64,000 bases of DNA from positions 558,001-622,000 of the forward strand of contig NZ_OMPO01000002.1 of the NCBI RefSeq assembly GCF_900292035.1, in the 5' to 3' direction. Of this stretch, positions 8,473-18,050 are shown piece by piece. Made by a program: the position numbers and the translations under genes. This DNA is from Blastococcus sp. Marseille-P5729. Its GTDB lineage: Bacteria; Actinomycetota; Actinomycetes; Mycobacteriales; Antricoccaceae. Numbering within the stretch: the first letter of the stretch is position 1; each line of letters begins with the position of its first letter. The notes below the pieces were generated by a model that was given only the letters and a program-made list of their open reading frames with translations, was not told the origin of the DNA and did no database searches.

Positions 8473-10074
8473 GTGCCCGCCACCGATGACCTTGCCCCCG
8501 ACGCGGCGAGAGAGCGTCCGCGTCACTGGATCAACGCCGCCACCCGGAGGGCGTCGCTTAAGGCCGTCGGGCAGTCCGGCTCCGAGCCGCTCGACCTGCT
8601 GGTCATCGGCGGCGGGATCACCGGCGCCGGCGTGGCACTGGACGCAGCGTCCCGAGGGCTGCGGGTAGCGCTGGTGGAGCGCCGCGATCTGGGTAGCGGC
8701 ACGAGCGGGTGGTCCTCCAAGCTGATCCACGGCGGGCTGCGATACCTGGCCAAGGGCGACATCGGCCTGGCCCGCGAGTCGGCGGTGGAGCGCCATCACC
8801 TCATCACCCGGATCGCACCGCACATCGTGCATCCCTACCAGAGCGTCATTCCGCTCGGTGACTACCTGCCGCGCAAGGACGCCGCGCTCGTCTACTCGGG
8901 GCTACGGCTGGCCGACCTGCTGCGCCGCTCCTGCCGTACGCCGTCGGACGTGCTGCCGGGCCCGAGCCGGATCAGCGCCCACGAGGTCGGCCTGCTGGCT
9001 CCCGCGGTCAGCCAGGTCGGGCTGCGTGGCGGCCTCACGTACTGGGACGGCCAGGTCGAGGACGACGTCCGACTCGTGGTGGCGGTCGCCCGCACCGCGG
9101 CCGCGCTTGGTGCGCACATCATCACCCACTGCGAGGCCGCCGACGTCAACCCGCGCTCTGCCACCCTCACCGACGCGCTCACCGGCGAGCAGCACATCGC
9201 GCACGCCGAGGTCGTGGTGAACGCCACCGGCGTCTGGGCCGGTGAGATCGCCCAGGGCATCCACACCGTGCCCAGCCGCGGCACCCACCTGATCGTGCGC
9301 AGCTCGCTGCTCGGCGACCCGAGAGCGATCGTCACCGTGCCGGTACCCGGGACCATCGGTCGCTATGTGTTCGCCATCCCGCAACCGGACGGCGTCTGCT
9401 ACGTCGGACTGACCGATGAGCCGGCACCGGGCGAGGACCCGTACGCGCCGAGCGTGCCGCCGTCCGACGAGAAGTTCCTGCTCGAGACGATCAGCACCGC
9501 CCTGAGCGTGCCGGTGCGACCGGAGGACGTCATCGGCCGGTTCGCCGGCCTGCGACCGCTGGTGTCCGACGGGTCGGGCGAGCACACCGCCGACATCTCC
9601 CGCAAGCACCTGCTCATTGACCAGCCCGGCCAGCCGCTGACGATCACCGGGGGCAAGCTCACCACCTACCGCAAGATGGCGCAGGAGACCGTCGACGCGG
9701 CACTGGCGCGGCTGGGCCGGTCCGCGGCGTGCGTGACCGAGGACCTCCCGCTGGTCGGAGCGGCCGACCGTACGACACTGCGCGCCATCGACGCACCCGC
9801 CCGTCTGGTACGCCGCTTCGGTACCGAGGCACCGGCGATCGCGGCGCTCGCGGACGGCGACCCGTCCCTGCTGGAGCCGATCTCCCCCCGCCTGCCGGTG
9901 CTGGGCGTCGAGGTGGTGCACGGCGTCCTCGCCGAAGGAGCGCTGAATGTCGATGACTTCCTCGATCGCCGGGTGCGGGTCGGTCTGGTCCCCGAGGATC
10001 GCGAGCGGATCCGCTGGGAATGCACCAAGCTCGTCGAGCAAGCCCTCGCGCGGGTCCGCTCCGCCAGCACGTGA
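8473..10074 (+). CDS. glpD: glycerol-3-phosphate dehydrogenase (FAD, quinone-linked)
   Basis: Membrane-associated flavoenzyme that oxidises sn-glycerol-3-phosphate to DHAP and passes electrons to quinone. The 533-aa protein has the N-terminal dinucleotide fold VIGGGITGAG (44-53), the family motif GTSGWSSKLIHGGLRYL, and the C-terminal TGGKLTTYRKMA signature followed by the DAO_C cap domain. The GTG at 8473 is chosen: GGGAG lies eight bases upstream and the N-terminus fits mycobacterial GlpD. The open frame extends far upstream only as antisense of the neighbouring oxidase. It is divergent from the alkyl-DHAP-synthase-like operon, so DHAP supply and use may be linked. Confidence 0.95.
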   Translation: MPATDDLAPDAARERPRHWINAATRRASLKAVGQSGSEPLDLLVIGGGITGAGVALDAASRGLRVALVERRDLGSGTSGWSSKLIHGGLRYLAKGDIGLARESAVERHHLITRIAPHIVHPYQSVIPLGDYLPRKDAALVYSGLRLADLLRRSCRTPSDVLPGPSRISAHEVGLLAPAVSQVGLRGGLTYWDGQVEDDVRLVVAVARTAAALGAHIITHCEAADVNPRSATLTDALTGEQHIAHAEVVVNATGVWAGEIAQGIHTVPSRGTHLIVRSSLLGDPRAIVTVPVPGTIGRYVFAIPQPDGVCYVGLTDEPAPGEDPYAPSVPPSDEKFLLETISTALSVPVRPEDVIGRFAGLRPLVSDGSGEHTADISRKHLLIDQPGQPLTITGGKLTTYRKMAQETVDAALARLGRSAACVTEDLPLVGAADRTTLRAIDAPARLVRRFGTEAPAIAALADGDPSLLEPISPRLPVLGVEVVHGVLAEGALNVDDFLDRRVRVGLVPEDRERIRWECTKLVEQALARVRSAST

Positions 10075-10136
10075 CCCGTTTTGCGGGGCATTCGAGCACG
10101 CTACGGCGCCCATAGCGGGCTGTACTGTCCCGCAGG

Positions 10137-10637
10137 TCACATCAGCGTGGGGGTGCCGCCCATGACCCGGGTCTCCAGCTCCAGCAGGTAGCGCTTGCGC
10201 TCGACGCCGCCGGCGTACCCGGTCAGCGCTCCCGTGCCCGCGACCACCCGGTGGCACGGGACGATGATGCTGACCGGATTGCTGCCGTTGGCGGCGCCGA
10301 CCGCGCGTACCGACCTCGGGTCGCCGAGGTCGGCGGCAATCTGGCCGTAGGAGCGACGTTGCCCGTACGGGATCCGCAGCAGCTGCTCCCACACCGCGAG
10401 CTGGAAGCCGGTGCCGCGTAAGTCCAGGGGCAGGTCGAACTCGCGCCGCCGGCCCACGAAGTACTCGCGCAGCTGTCGCCGCGTCTCGCCGGCCACGGCG
10501 TCGTCCCGCGGACCGATGATCGCCGGCGTCAGCGGCCGCTTGGTCTGCTCCATGTACAGGCCCCGCAGACCGCGGTCGGACTCGACCAGCGTGAGCACGC
10601 CCACCGGCGTATCCATGACGGCGTGACGGAGCGACAT
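10137..10637 (-). CDS. ogt: methylated-DNA--protein-cysteine methyltransferase
   Basis: Suicide DNA repair protein that removes O6-alkyl groups from guanine. 166 aa with an N-terminal RNase-H-like domain and a C-terminal HTH domain. The active-site motif PCHRV is present with the acceptor Cys at about residue 128. The helix-turn-helix arginine finger region (RSVRAVGAANGSNP) is intact and the closing GYAGGVERKRYLLELE segment is typical. A second in-frame ATG lies 12 bases upstream, but the one at 10637 has TATGCT exactly seven bases before it. It is convergent with glpD and divergent from gdhA. Confidence 0.95.
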   Translation of the reverse strand: MSLRHAVMDTPVGVLTLVESDRGLRGLYMEQTKRPLTPAIIGPRDDAVAGETRRQLREYFVGRRREFDLPLDLRGTGFQLAVWEQLLRIPYGQRRSYGQIAADLGDPRSVRAVGAANGSNPVSIIVPCHRVVAGTGALTGYAGGVERKRYLLELETRVMGGTPTLM

Positions 10638-10644
10638 GGATAGC

Positions 10645-10650
10645 AGCATA
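10645..10650 (-). promoter_or_regulatory. -10 box of ogt (leaderless)
   Basis: TATGCT on the minus strand, seven bases before the ATG at 10637. This spacing decides between the two candidate starts. Confidence 0.5.
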
Positions 10651-10680
10651 GGATCGTCCGGTAGTGCATCGGCTTAGTGA

Positions 10681-12042
<1,362 letters not shown>

Positions 12043-12091
12043 AGCCGGCTGCACGACACCCGCGGGAGCGGGCCAGGAAGGGACGACGCTC

Positions 12092-13108
12092 ATGACGCAG
12101 AAACCGCTTCGGCTGGGATACAAGGCATCCTCCGAGCAGTTCGCTCCTTCGGAGCTGCTGGCGTACGCCGTCGAGGCCGAGCAGGTCGGCTTCGACTCGG
12201 TGTTCATCTCCGACCACCTGCAACCGTGGCGGCACACCGGAGGGCACTCCCCGGCCGCCCTGCCGTGGCTCGGCGCGCTCGGCGCCCGTACCGAGCGGAT
12301 CCAGATCGGCACCTCGGTGCTCACCCCCACCTTCCGGTATCACCCTGCGGTGATCGCGCAGGCCTTCGCCACGCTCGGTTGCCTCTTCCCTGGCCGCGTC
12401 ATTCTCGGCGTCGGGTCCGGTGAGTCGCTCAACGAGGCGCCGCTGGGGCTGGAGTGGCCCGCCGGCAAGGAGCGCTTCGCCCGCCTCAAGGAGGCGCTGC
12501 AGCTGATCGATGCACTGTGGTCGGGCGAGCGGGTCAACTTCGATGGCACCTACTACCAGACAGCGAACGCCACGATCTACGACCGCCCGGAGCAGAAGGT
12601 GCCGGTGTACGTCGCGGCGTCCGGCCCGGCCGCCACGCGGCTCGCCGGACGGGTCGGCGACGGCTTCATCACCACCTCCGGCAAGCCTCGCGAGCTCTAC
12701 ACCGACACGCTGCTCCCGGCGCTCGACGAGGGCGCCAAGAAGGTCGGCCGCACCGTGCACGACATGGACCTGATGATCGAGATGAAGGTCTCCTACGATC
12801 ACGACGCGGCCCGCGCGCTGGAGGACACCCGGCACTGGGGTGCACTGGCGCTCTCCAGCGACGAGAAGACCGGGGTCGAGGACCCGATGGAGATGGAGCG
12901 GCTGGCCGACGCGCTGCCGGTCGAGCGCACGAAGTCCCGCTGGATCGTCTCCACCGAGCCCGACGAGCACGTCGAGAAGATCATGCAGTACGTCGAGTGG
13001 GGCTTCACCCACCTCGTCTTCCACGCGCCCGGCCCCGACCAGTCGCGGTTCCTGCAGCTGTACGGCGAGGAAGTGCTCCCCCGGCTGCGCAACATCGGCG
13101 TCGCATGA
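12092..13108 (+). CDS. fgd: F420-dependent glucose-6-phosphate dehydrogenase
   Basis: Luciferase-like TIM-barrel enzyme that oxidises glucose-6-phosphate and reduces coenzyme F420, the main source of F420H2 in mycobacteria. At 338 aa it matches Mycobacterium FGD1 through its length by eye (KASSEQFAP, SDHLQPWRHTGGH, TSVLTPTFRYHPAVIAQAFAT, the GSGESLNE loop, LVFHAPGPDQSRFL). The catalytic His42 and Glu111 are present, equivalent to His40 and Glu109 of FGD1. The ATG at 12092 has a GGAAGGGA ribosome-binding region upstream. The stop overlaps the next start as ATGA, so the Nudix gene is coupled. This implies an F420-making organism. Confidence 0.95.
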   Translation: MTQKPLRLGYKASSEQFAPSELLAYAVEAEQVGFDSVFISDHLQPWRHTGGHSPAALPWLGALGARTERIQIGTSVLTPTFRYHPAVIAQAFATLGCLFPGRVILGVGSGESLNEAPLGLEWPAGKERFARLKEALQLIDALWSGERVNFDGTYYQTANATIYDRPEQKVPVYVAASGPAATRLAGRVGDGFITTSGKPRELYTDTLLPALDEGAKKVGRTVHDMDLMIEMKVSYDHDAARALEDTRHWGALALSSDEKTGVEDPMEMERLADALPVERTKSRWIVSTEPDEHVEKIMQYVEWGFTHLVFHAPGPDQSRFLQLYGEEVLPRLRNIGVA

Positions 13109-13710
13109 GCCGGGAGCTCAGTCGCGAGGAGGTCACCGAGCGGCTGCTGTCCTTCAAGTACGTCACCGTCGACCACGGCGTCCGCCGCCGCGCCGCCGTC
13201 GTCATCGCGATCGCCGAGGACGACGGCGTGCAGGGCATCTGGCTGACCAAGCGGCAGCCGACGCTGCGCTCGCACTCGGGCCAGTGGGCGCTGCCCGGCG
13301 GACGCATTGACGAGGGCGAGACCGCAGAGCAGGCAGCATTACGAGAGCTTGCCGAGGAGGTCGGCTACCTCGCCGAGCCCACCGACATCCTCGGTCGGCT
13401 CGATGATTACGTGACCCGTTCGGGCTACGTGATGACGCCGTACGTCGTGTGGGTCGGCGCGGGCGCGCAGTACCGGGTGAACCCCGACGAGGTCGTGCAC
13501 CTGTTCGACATCCCGTTCGACGAGCTGGATGTCGACCCGATCTTCCTGCAGATCCCCGAGTCCGATCGTCCGGTGATCCAGCTGCCGCTGCTCGGGCGCA
13601 GGATCCACGCCCCCACCGCGGCGGTGATGTACCAGTTCCGCGAGGTCGTGCTGCGTGGCCGGCCGACGCGCGTGGGCCACCTCGAGCAGCCCGTCTTCGC
13701 CTGGAAGTAG
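13105..13710 (+). CDS. Nudix hydrolase
   Basis: 201-aa pyrophosphohydrolase of the CoA-pyrophosphatase-like or general Nudix class. The Nudix box is complete: GGRIDEGETAEQAALREL continuing into AEEVGY, near residues 66-88, with the metal-binding REXXEE. The substrate could be a nucleotide sugar, NAD derivative or CoA; the sequence does not decide. The start codon overlaps the fgd stop (ATGA), indicating translational coupling, so a link to F420/NADP or sugar-phosphate metabolism is plausible but unproven. Confidence 0.9.
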   Translation: MSRELSREEVTERLLSFKYVTVDHGVRRRAAVVIAIAEDDGVQGIWLTKRQPTLRSHSGQWALPGGRIDEGETAEQAALRELAEEVGYLAEPTDILGRLDDYVTRSGYVMTPYVVWVGAGAQYRVNPDEVVHLFDIPFDELDVDPIFLQIPESDRPVIQLPLLGRRIHAPTAAVMYQFREVVLRGRPTRVGHLEQPVFAWK

Positions 13711-13730
13711 CGGCCGGAAGGACCCGACGC

Positions 13731-14456
13731 ATGGAGCTGCCGGCCACGGTCTCGCACTGGCTCTCGTCGCTGACCGCCAAGTCGAATCGGATCTGGCTCA
13801 CGCCGGCGGTCTGGTCGGTGCTGGCGGTCGTCTTCGCGCTGCTGGCCTCCTGGCTGGGTCGCGTCGACCCCGAGGTGGGTCCCCGAGATCGAGCTAGCCA
13901 CCCTCGAGGGCCTGCTGGACGTCGTCGCGTCGAGCATGCTGGCGGTCACGACCTTCTCGCTGTCCATCATGGTCGGCGCGTTCGCCAACGCGGCATCATC
14001 CACGACGCCGAGGGCCACAACGGTGGTCATGAGCGACGACGTCACGCACGCCGCGATCGCGAGCTTCCTGTCCGCCTTCGTCTACGCGGTCATCGCCAAG
14101 ACGGCCCTCGGGCTGGGCTACTACGGCAACGCCGGCGGCTGGTGCTGCTGATCGGCACGCTCATGGTGCTGGTGCTGCTGATCGGCACGCTCATGGTGCT
14201 GGTGTGGCTGATCGTGATGCTGATCCGCTGGGTCAAGGCCCTGTCGTCGCTCGGCCTGGTCAGCAACACTCTCGACAAGCTCGAGCGCCAGGCCCGCGAG
14301 ACGCTCGAGTAGCACCGCCGCGATCCGGCCATAGCTGACGAGGCCCGCAGGCAGTCGTCGCTGGCGATGGAACGTGCCCGCGAGAAGATCCCTACCGGCC
14401 ACGAGCTCGAGTGGGTGAGCTCGGCGCAGCGTGCGGCGTGGGCGATGCCCACCTAG
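13731..14456 (+). pseudogene. DUF2254 membrane protein, frameshifted and truncated
   Basis: Remnant of a DUF2254 inner-membrane protein. From the ATG at 13731 frame 1 reads a first TM segment (LAVVFALLASWLG). Homology then moves to another frame from about 13880 to 14150 (EIELATLEGLLDVVASSMLAVTTF, FSLSIMVGAFANAASSTTPRAT) and returns to frame 1 (LIVMLIRWVKALSSLGLVSNT), so two compensating frameshifts are needed. An in-frame TAG at 14310-14312 and a very short tail to 14456 leave it far below the usual 400-plus residues. A 30-bp exact tandem duplication sits at the second shift. No good ribosome-binding site is obvious. Confidence 0.8.
14141..14200. repeat. exact 30-bp tandem duplication in DUF2254 remnant
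   Basis: The 30 bases at 14141-14170 are repeated exactly at 14171-14200. They encode ten extra residues (LIGTLMVLVL-like) in a transmembrane segment. Together with the adjacent frameshift this marks local slippage damage. Confidence 0.9.
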
Positions 14457-14480
14457 CCTGACCGGCGTCGGCCGGCGCGC

Positions 14481-15200
14481 TCAGCGCTCGCCGGGCTCGC
14501 CGAGCCCCAGCAGGTCGAGGATCTCCAGCAGGCGCCCTTCGAAGAACTCCTCGGCATCCTCCAGCGCCCAGTTCAGGTGCCCGAACGCCTCGGTGCACAC
14601 CGCGCCGTACAGGCTCTGCCAGCAGTACAGGAACAGCACCGCGGCGTCGGTCGAGGCCGGCATGCCCATCCGCTTGATGAGCGCGTCGACCTGGTCGGTC
14701 AGCCGCTGCGGCAGCGGGTGGGGCCATCTCGGGCTGGCTCCCGAGGCGTAGATCTCTGCGAATAGCTCGAGCCACACCTGACCGAACGACGGCCCGGCTG
14801 CGTCGTGCTGATCCTTGTCGACCACGACCCCCGGGATCGGCGCGCCGAACAGCAGACCGAACTCGGACCGGTGCTCCAGCGCCCAACGCCTGAAGGCGCG
14901 TGAGGTCGCGACGAGCCTGGCGCGCACGCTCTCGCCGGGGGCGGCGTCCCGCGCCTGAACCAGGTAGTCGGCCAGCTCGAGGTAGAGGTCGCGGATGACC
15001 CGCTCGAGCAGGGCCTCGCGGCTCGGGAAGTACCGGTAGATCGCCGGACCGGTCATCCCGGCCCGCGCGGCGACCTCCCGAATCGTCACTGCTTCCGGGC
15101 CCCCGTCCACGACCAGCTCGCGAGCTGCGGCAGCGAGTTCGTTCTGGGTGTCACCGAATATTCGCTCTCGACGGGTCTGCGGGGGGTTGACGGCGGCCAT
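14481..15200 (-). CDS. TetR-family transcriptional regulator
   Basis: 239-aa regulator. The N-terminal HTH is clear at about residues 20-65: AARELVVDGGPEAVTIREVA, then ARAGMTGPAIYRYFPSREAL with the typical IYRYF. The C-terminal ligand domain resembles the WHG (TetR_C) group of mycobacterial efflux regulators (RRWALEHRSEFGLLFGAPIPG). It is divergent from an MMPL transporter with 70 bp between the starts, where an AT-rich inverted repeat is visible. It probably represses the transporter and itself. The ligand is unknown. Confidence 0.93.
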   Translation of the reverse strand: MAAVNPPQTRRERIFGDTQNELAAAARELVVDGGPEAVTIREVAARAGMTGPAIYRYFPSREALLERVIRDLYLELADYLVQARDAAPGESVRARLVATSRAFRRWALEHRSEFGLLFGAPIPGVVVDKDQHDAAGPSFGQVWLELFAEIYASGASPRWPHPLPQRLTDQVDALIKRMGMPASTDAAVLFLYCWQSLYGAVCTEAFGHLNWALEDAEEFFEGRLLEILDLLGLGEPGER

Positions 15201-15209
15201 CTGCTTATT

Positions 15210-15243
15210 ATAGTTGATCGCGTACGTGAACAGCGTTAACTAT
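15210..15243. promoter_or_regulatory. putative TetR operator between regulator and MMPL gene
   Basis: ATAGTT at 15210-15215 and AACTAT at 15238-15243 form the outer arms, with CGTACG (a 6-bp palindrome) between them. The stretch is conspicuously AT-rich for this genome and lies between the two divergent starts. Confidence 0.45.
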
Positions 15244-15270
15244 CGATTACATCGTTCATTGGAGAAACCA

Positions 15271-17499
15271 ATGTTCAACTGGCTCGCCGCTATCACCATC
15301 CGCTTCCGCAAGGCGCTGCTCGCGCTCACCGTCGTCGGCGCCGTGGCCTCCGCGGTCTGGGGGCTCGGCGTGTTCGACCGGCTCGGCGCCGGCGGCTTCG
15401 ATGATCCCGCCGACGAGGCAATCCTGGCCGTCGAGCACCTCGACGAGTCCCTCGGACGGGACGCCGCCGACCTGGTGCTGATCATCGAGTCCCCCACCCA
15501 GACCGTCGACGACCCGGCGTACCGCGCAGACGTCCAGGCGGCTCTTGACCAGATTCCGCCGGACGCCTACGGATCGGCGCGCTCCTACTGGAGCACCGGT
15601 GCCGAGACCTTCGTCGGCGACGACCGACACGACACCTACGTCGTCGTCAGCCTGAGCTCGCCCACCGCTCTCGAGGGACGGACGCACGTGGTCCAAGACG
15701 TCGAGCAGGTCCTCGCCGACCGTGGCTACGAGGTGGCCGCGGGCGGCCAGGCCGCCACCTTCGCCGCGATCAACGAGCGAGTCGGGGCAGACATCGGCCG
15801 CGCGGAGGGCATCTCTGCGCCCGTGCTGCTGATCCTGCTGATCGTCGTGCTCGGCGGCGTGATCGCCGCATCCCTGCCGCTGGTGATCGGGGCGCTGTCG
15901 ATTGTCGGCTCCTTCGCCGCACTCCGGCTGATCAGCGAGTTCACCGACGTGAGCTCCTTCGCCATCAACATCATCACGATCCTCGGGCTGGGTCTGGCCA
16001 TCGACTACGGCCTGCTGATCGTGGGCCGCTGCCGCGAAGAGCTCGCGGGCGGGCACGATTCGAGGGAGGCCCCCCGCCGCACGGTGCTCACGGCGGGCAA
16101 GACGGTTGCCGTCTCGGCACTCACGGTGGCCGCGGCGCTCTCGGGCCTGCTACTGTTCCCGCTGACCTTCCTGCGCAGCATGGGCTTCGGCGGGGTCAGC
16201 GCGGGGCTGATCGCGGCATTCGCCGCGGGCGTGGTGCGGCCGGCGATCCTGGCCTCGATCGGCACCGGCGTGAACCGCTGGACGGTGCGCAAGGTCCGCA
16301 GCACCGAGTCTCCTGATGGTCGGTGGGCGCGGCTCGCCCGGACAGTGATGCGGCGTCCCGTCGTCTTCCTCCTCGCGGCCCTGGCCTTCCTGATGTTCCT
16401 GGCCGCACCGTTCCTCGGCGTCCGCTTCGGCGGCGTCGACGAGCGGGTGCTGCCGGCAGACGCCGAACCGCGCCAGGTCAGCGCCCAGCTCGAGGACCAG
16501 TACGGCGTGGTCGGCACCGACCCCATCGTTGTGGCGCTCGACCTGCACGAGCAGGCCACCTCGGGCGGCGGACAGCAGGCGATCGCCGGCTACCTCACCG
16601 ACCTGCAGCAGCTGCCGGACGTCGAGACGGCGCAGCTCACCGGTGCCGCCGGGACGGTCGCCCGGGTCGAGATCGGCTACGCCGGAGAGGGCCTCGACGA
16701 CGCGGCGAGGTCCGCGGTCGACCAGGTTCGCGAGCTCGGCCCGACCGCCGGCATCGAGCGTGTTCAGGTCGGCGGTCCGACGGCGGCGCTGATGGATCGT
16801 CTGGACACCATCGGCGAGATGCTCCCGTGGATGGCGCTGGTGGTGTTCGGTGCGACGTTCGTCGTGCTGTTCCTCGCCTTCGGGTCGGTGCTGCTGCCGC
16901 TGAAGGCGATCGCGTTGAACCTGGTGACGCTGGCCGCGACGCTGGGCGTCGTCACCTGGATTTTTCAGGATGGCAACGGTGCCGGCCTGCTGGACTTCAC
17001 CTCGACCGGTTTCGTCGAGGCGAGCATGCCGCTGCTGGTGATGACGATCGTGTTCGGGCTCAGCATGGACTACGAGGTGTTCCTGCTGTCCCGTATTCGC
17101 GAGCAGTACGACCGCACCGGCGACAACTCCACGGCGGTCGCCACCGGGTTGCAGCGCACCGGCCGCATCATCACCTCCGCCGCGCTGCTGATCCTCGTCG
17201 TGATCGCGCTCTTCTCGACGTCGTCGATCTCGTTCATCAAGCTGATCGGCGTGGCGATGATCGTCGCGATCCTGCTTGATGCGCTCTTGGTCCGGATGAT
17301 CGTCGTCCCGGCGGCGATGCGTCTGATGGGCGGGCTGAACTGGTGGCTGCCCGGGCCGCTGCGGCGGCTGTACGACCGGATCGGGTTCCGCGAGGAGCTG
17401 CCCGACGGCGACCGGCCGCGAGGATCTTCGCCGACGGATGCCGATGAACCCCACAGCGGTGGACTGCAGGCGCCCGAGCCCGAGCTCGCGACTCGCTGA
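15271..17499 (+). CDS. MMPL-family (RND superfamily) transporter
   Basis: 742-aa polytopic membrane transporter with two homologous halves of about six TM helices, each preceded by an extracytoplasmic loop. The Asp/Tyr proton-relay signatures are visible: GLGLAIDYGLLIVGRCREEL in TM4 of half one and IVFGLSMDYEVFLLSRIREQYD in half two. Such proteins export lipids or drugs. The ATG at 15271 is chosen over an in-frame GTG 57 bases upstream because GGAG lies six bases before it and the upstream codons overlap the operator. It is divergently paired with the TetR regulator, which suggests inducible efflux. A strong bidirectional terminator follows. Confidence 0.93.
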   Translation: MFNWLAAITIRFRKALLALTVVGAVASAVWGLGVFDRLGAGGFDDPADEAILAVEHLDESLGRDAADLVLIIESPTQTVDDPAYRADVQAALDQIPPDAYGSARSYWSTGAETFVGDDRHDTYVVVSLSSPTALEGRTHVVQDVEQVLADRGYEVAAGGQAATFAAINERVGADIGRAEGISAPVLLILLIVVLGGVIAASLPLVIGALSIVGSFAALRLISEFTDVSSFAINIITILGLGLAIDYGLLIVGRCREELAGGHDSREAPRRTVLTAGKTVAVSALTVAAALSGLLLFPLTFLRSMGFGGVSAGLIAAFAAGVVRPAILASIGTGVNRWTVRKVRSTESPDGRWARLARTVMRRPVVFLLAALAFLMFLAAPFLGVRFGGVDERVLPADAEPRQVSAQLEDQYGVVGTDPIVVALDLHEQATSGGGQQAIAGYLTDLQQLPDVETAQLTGAAGTVARVEIGYAGEGLDDAARSAVDQVRELGPTAGIERVQVGGPTAALMDRLDTIGEMLPWMALVVFGATFVVLFLAFGSVLLPLKAIALNLVTLAATLGVVTWIFQDGNGAGLLDFTSTGFVEASMPLLVMTIVFGLSMDYEVFLLSRIREQYDRTGDNSTAVATGLQRTGRIITSAALLILVVIALFSTSSISFIKLIGVAMIVAILLDALLVRMIVVPAAMRLMGGLNWWLPGPLRRLYDRIGFREELPDGDRPRGSSPTDADEPHSGGLQAPEPELATR

Positions 17500-17504
17500 G
17501 ACAA

Positions 17505-17541
17505 CGACGACGCCCCGGCCGGTTCGGCCGGGGCGTCGTCG
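17505..17541. terminator. bidirectional terminator hairpin
   Basis: A 16-bp perfect stem (17505-17520 with 17526-17541) around a 5-nt loop (GGTTC), between the convergent MMPL and universal stress protein genes. There is no U-tract on either side, as is common in actinobacteria. Confidence 0.8.
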
Positions 17542-17555
17542 AGCTTGGATCGGCG

Positions 17556-17948
17556 CTAGGGCTTGACCGCGAGCACGTCGCAGTTGGCATCGAGCAGGAT
17601 GCGCTGCGAGTTGGAGCCCATGATGAGCTTGCCGACCGGCGAGCGGCGGCGCAGCCCGATCACGATCAGCTTGGCGCCGATTCGGTCGGCTACCTCGACC
17701 AGGTCACCGGCCGGGTCCTTGCCACGCACCAGGCCATGGACCTCGTGGTCGACACCGTCAGCCTTGAGCTGCTCGGTGATCTTCTCGAGCTCCTCGTCGA
17801 ACTTCGCGCCTTCCTTGGCAAAGGCCTCCCCGCCCTTGCTGGACTCGACGACCACGAGCTTCTCGCTGCGAAGCTTGGCTTCCTCGATCGCACGATCGAG
17901 AGCGGCGCGGCCTTCCTTGGTGGGGATGAATCCAACGACTACGGGCAT
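17556..17948 (-). CDS. universal stress protein (UspA-like)
   Basis: 130-aa single-domain Usp protein. It begins with the MPVVVGFIPTKEG strand and contains GAKLIVIGLRRRSPVGKLIMGSNSQRILLDANCDVLAVKP. The G-2x-G-9x-G(S/T) nucleotide-binding pattern appears as G..R..PVGKLIMGSNSQ, so ATP binding is plausible. These cytosolic proteins respond to stress and dormancy. It is monocistronic, convergent with the MMPL gene and separated from eccC by about 100 bp. No further role can be read. Confidence 0.93.
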   Translation of the reverse strand: MPVVVGFIPTKEGRAALDRAIEEAKLRSEKLVVVESSKGGEAFAKEGAKFDEELEKITEQLKADGVDHEVHGLVRGKDPAGDLVEVADRIGAKLIVIGLRRRSPVGKLIMGSNSQRILLDANCDVLAVKP

Positions 17949-18050
17949 CTGAGCGTCCTCCTTGCCGGGCCGGAGGCGATCGCTCCGGCAGCTGGTGCCT
18001 GTGGGCGGTACTGCCGCAATGCTGTCACATGCGCTGTGGAATCGAAAACA

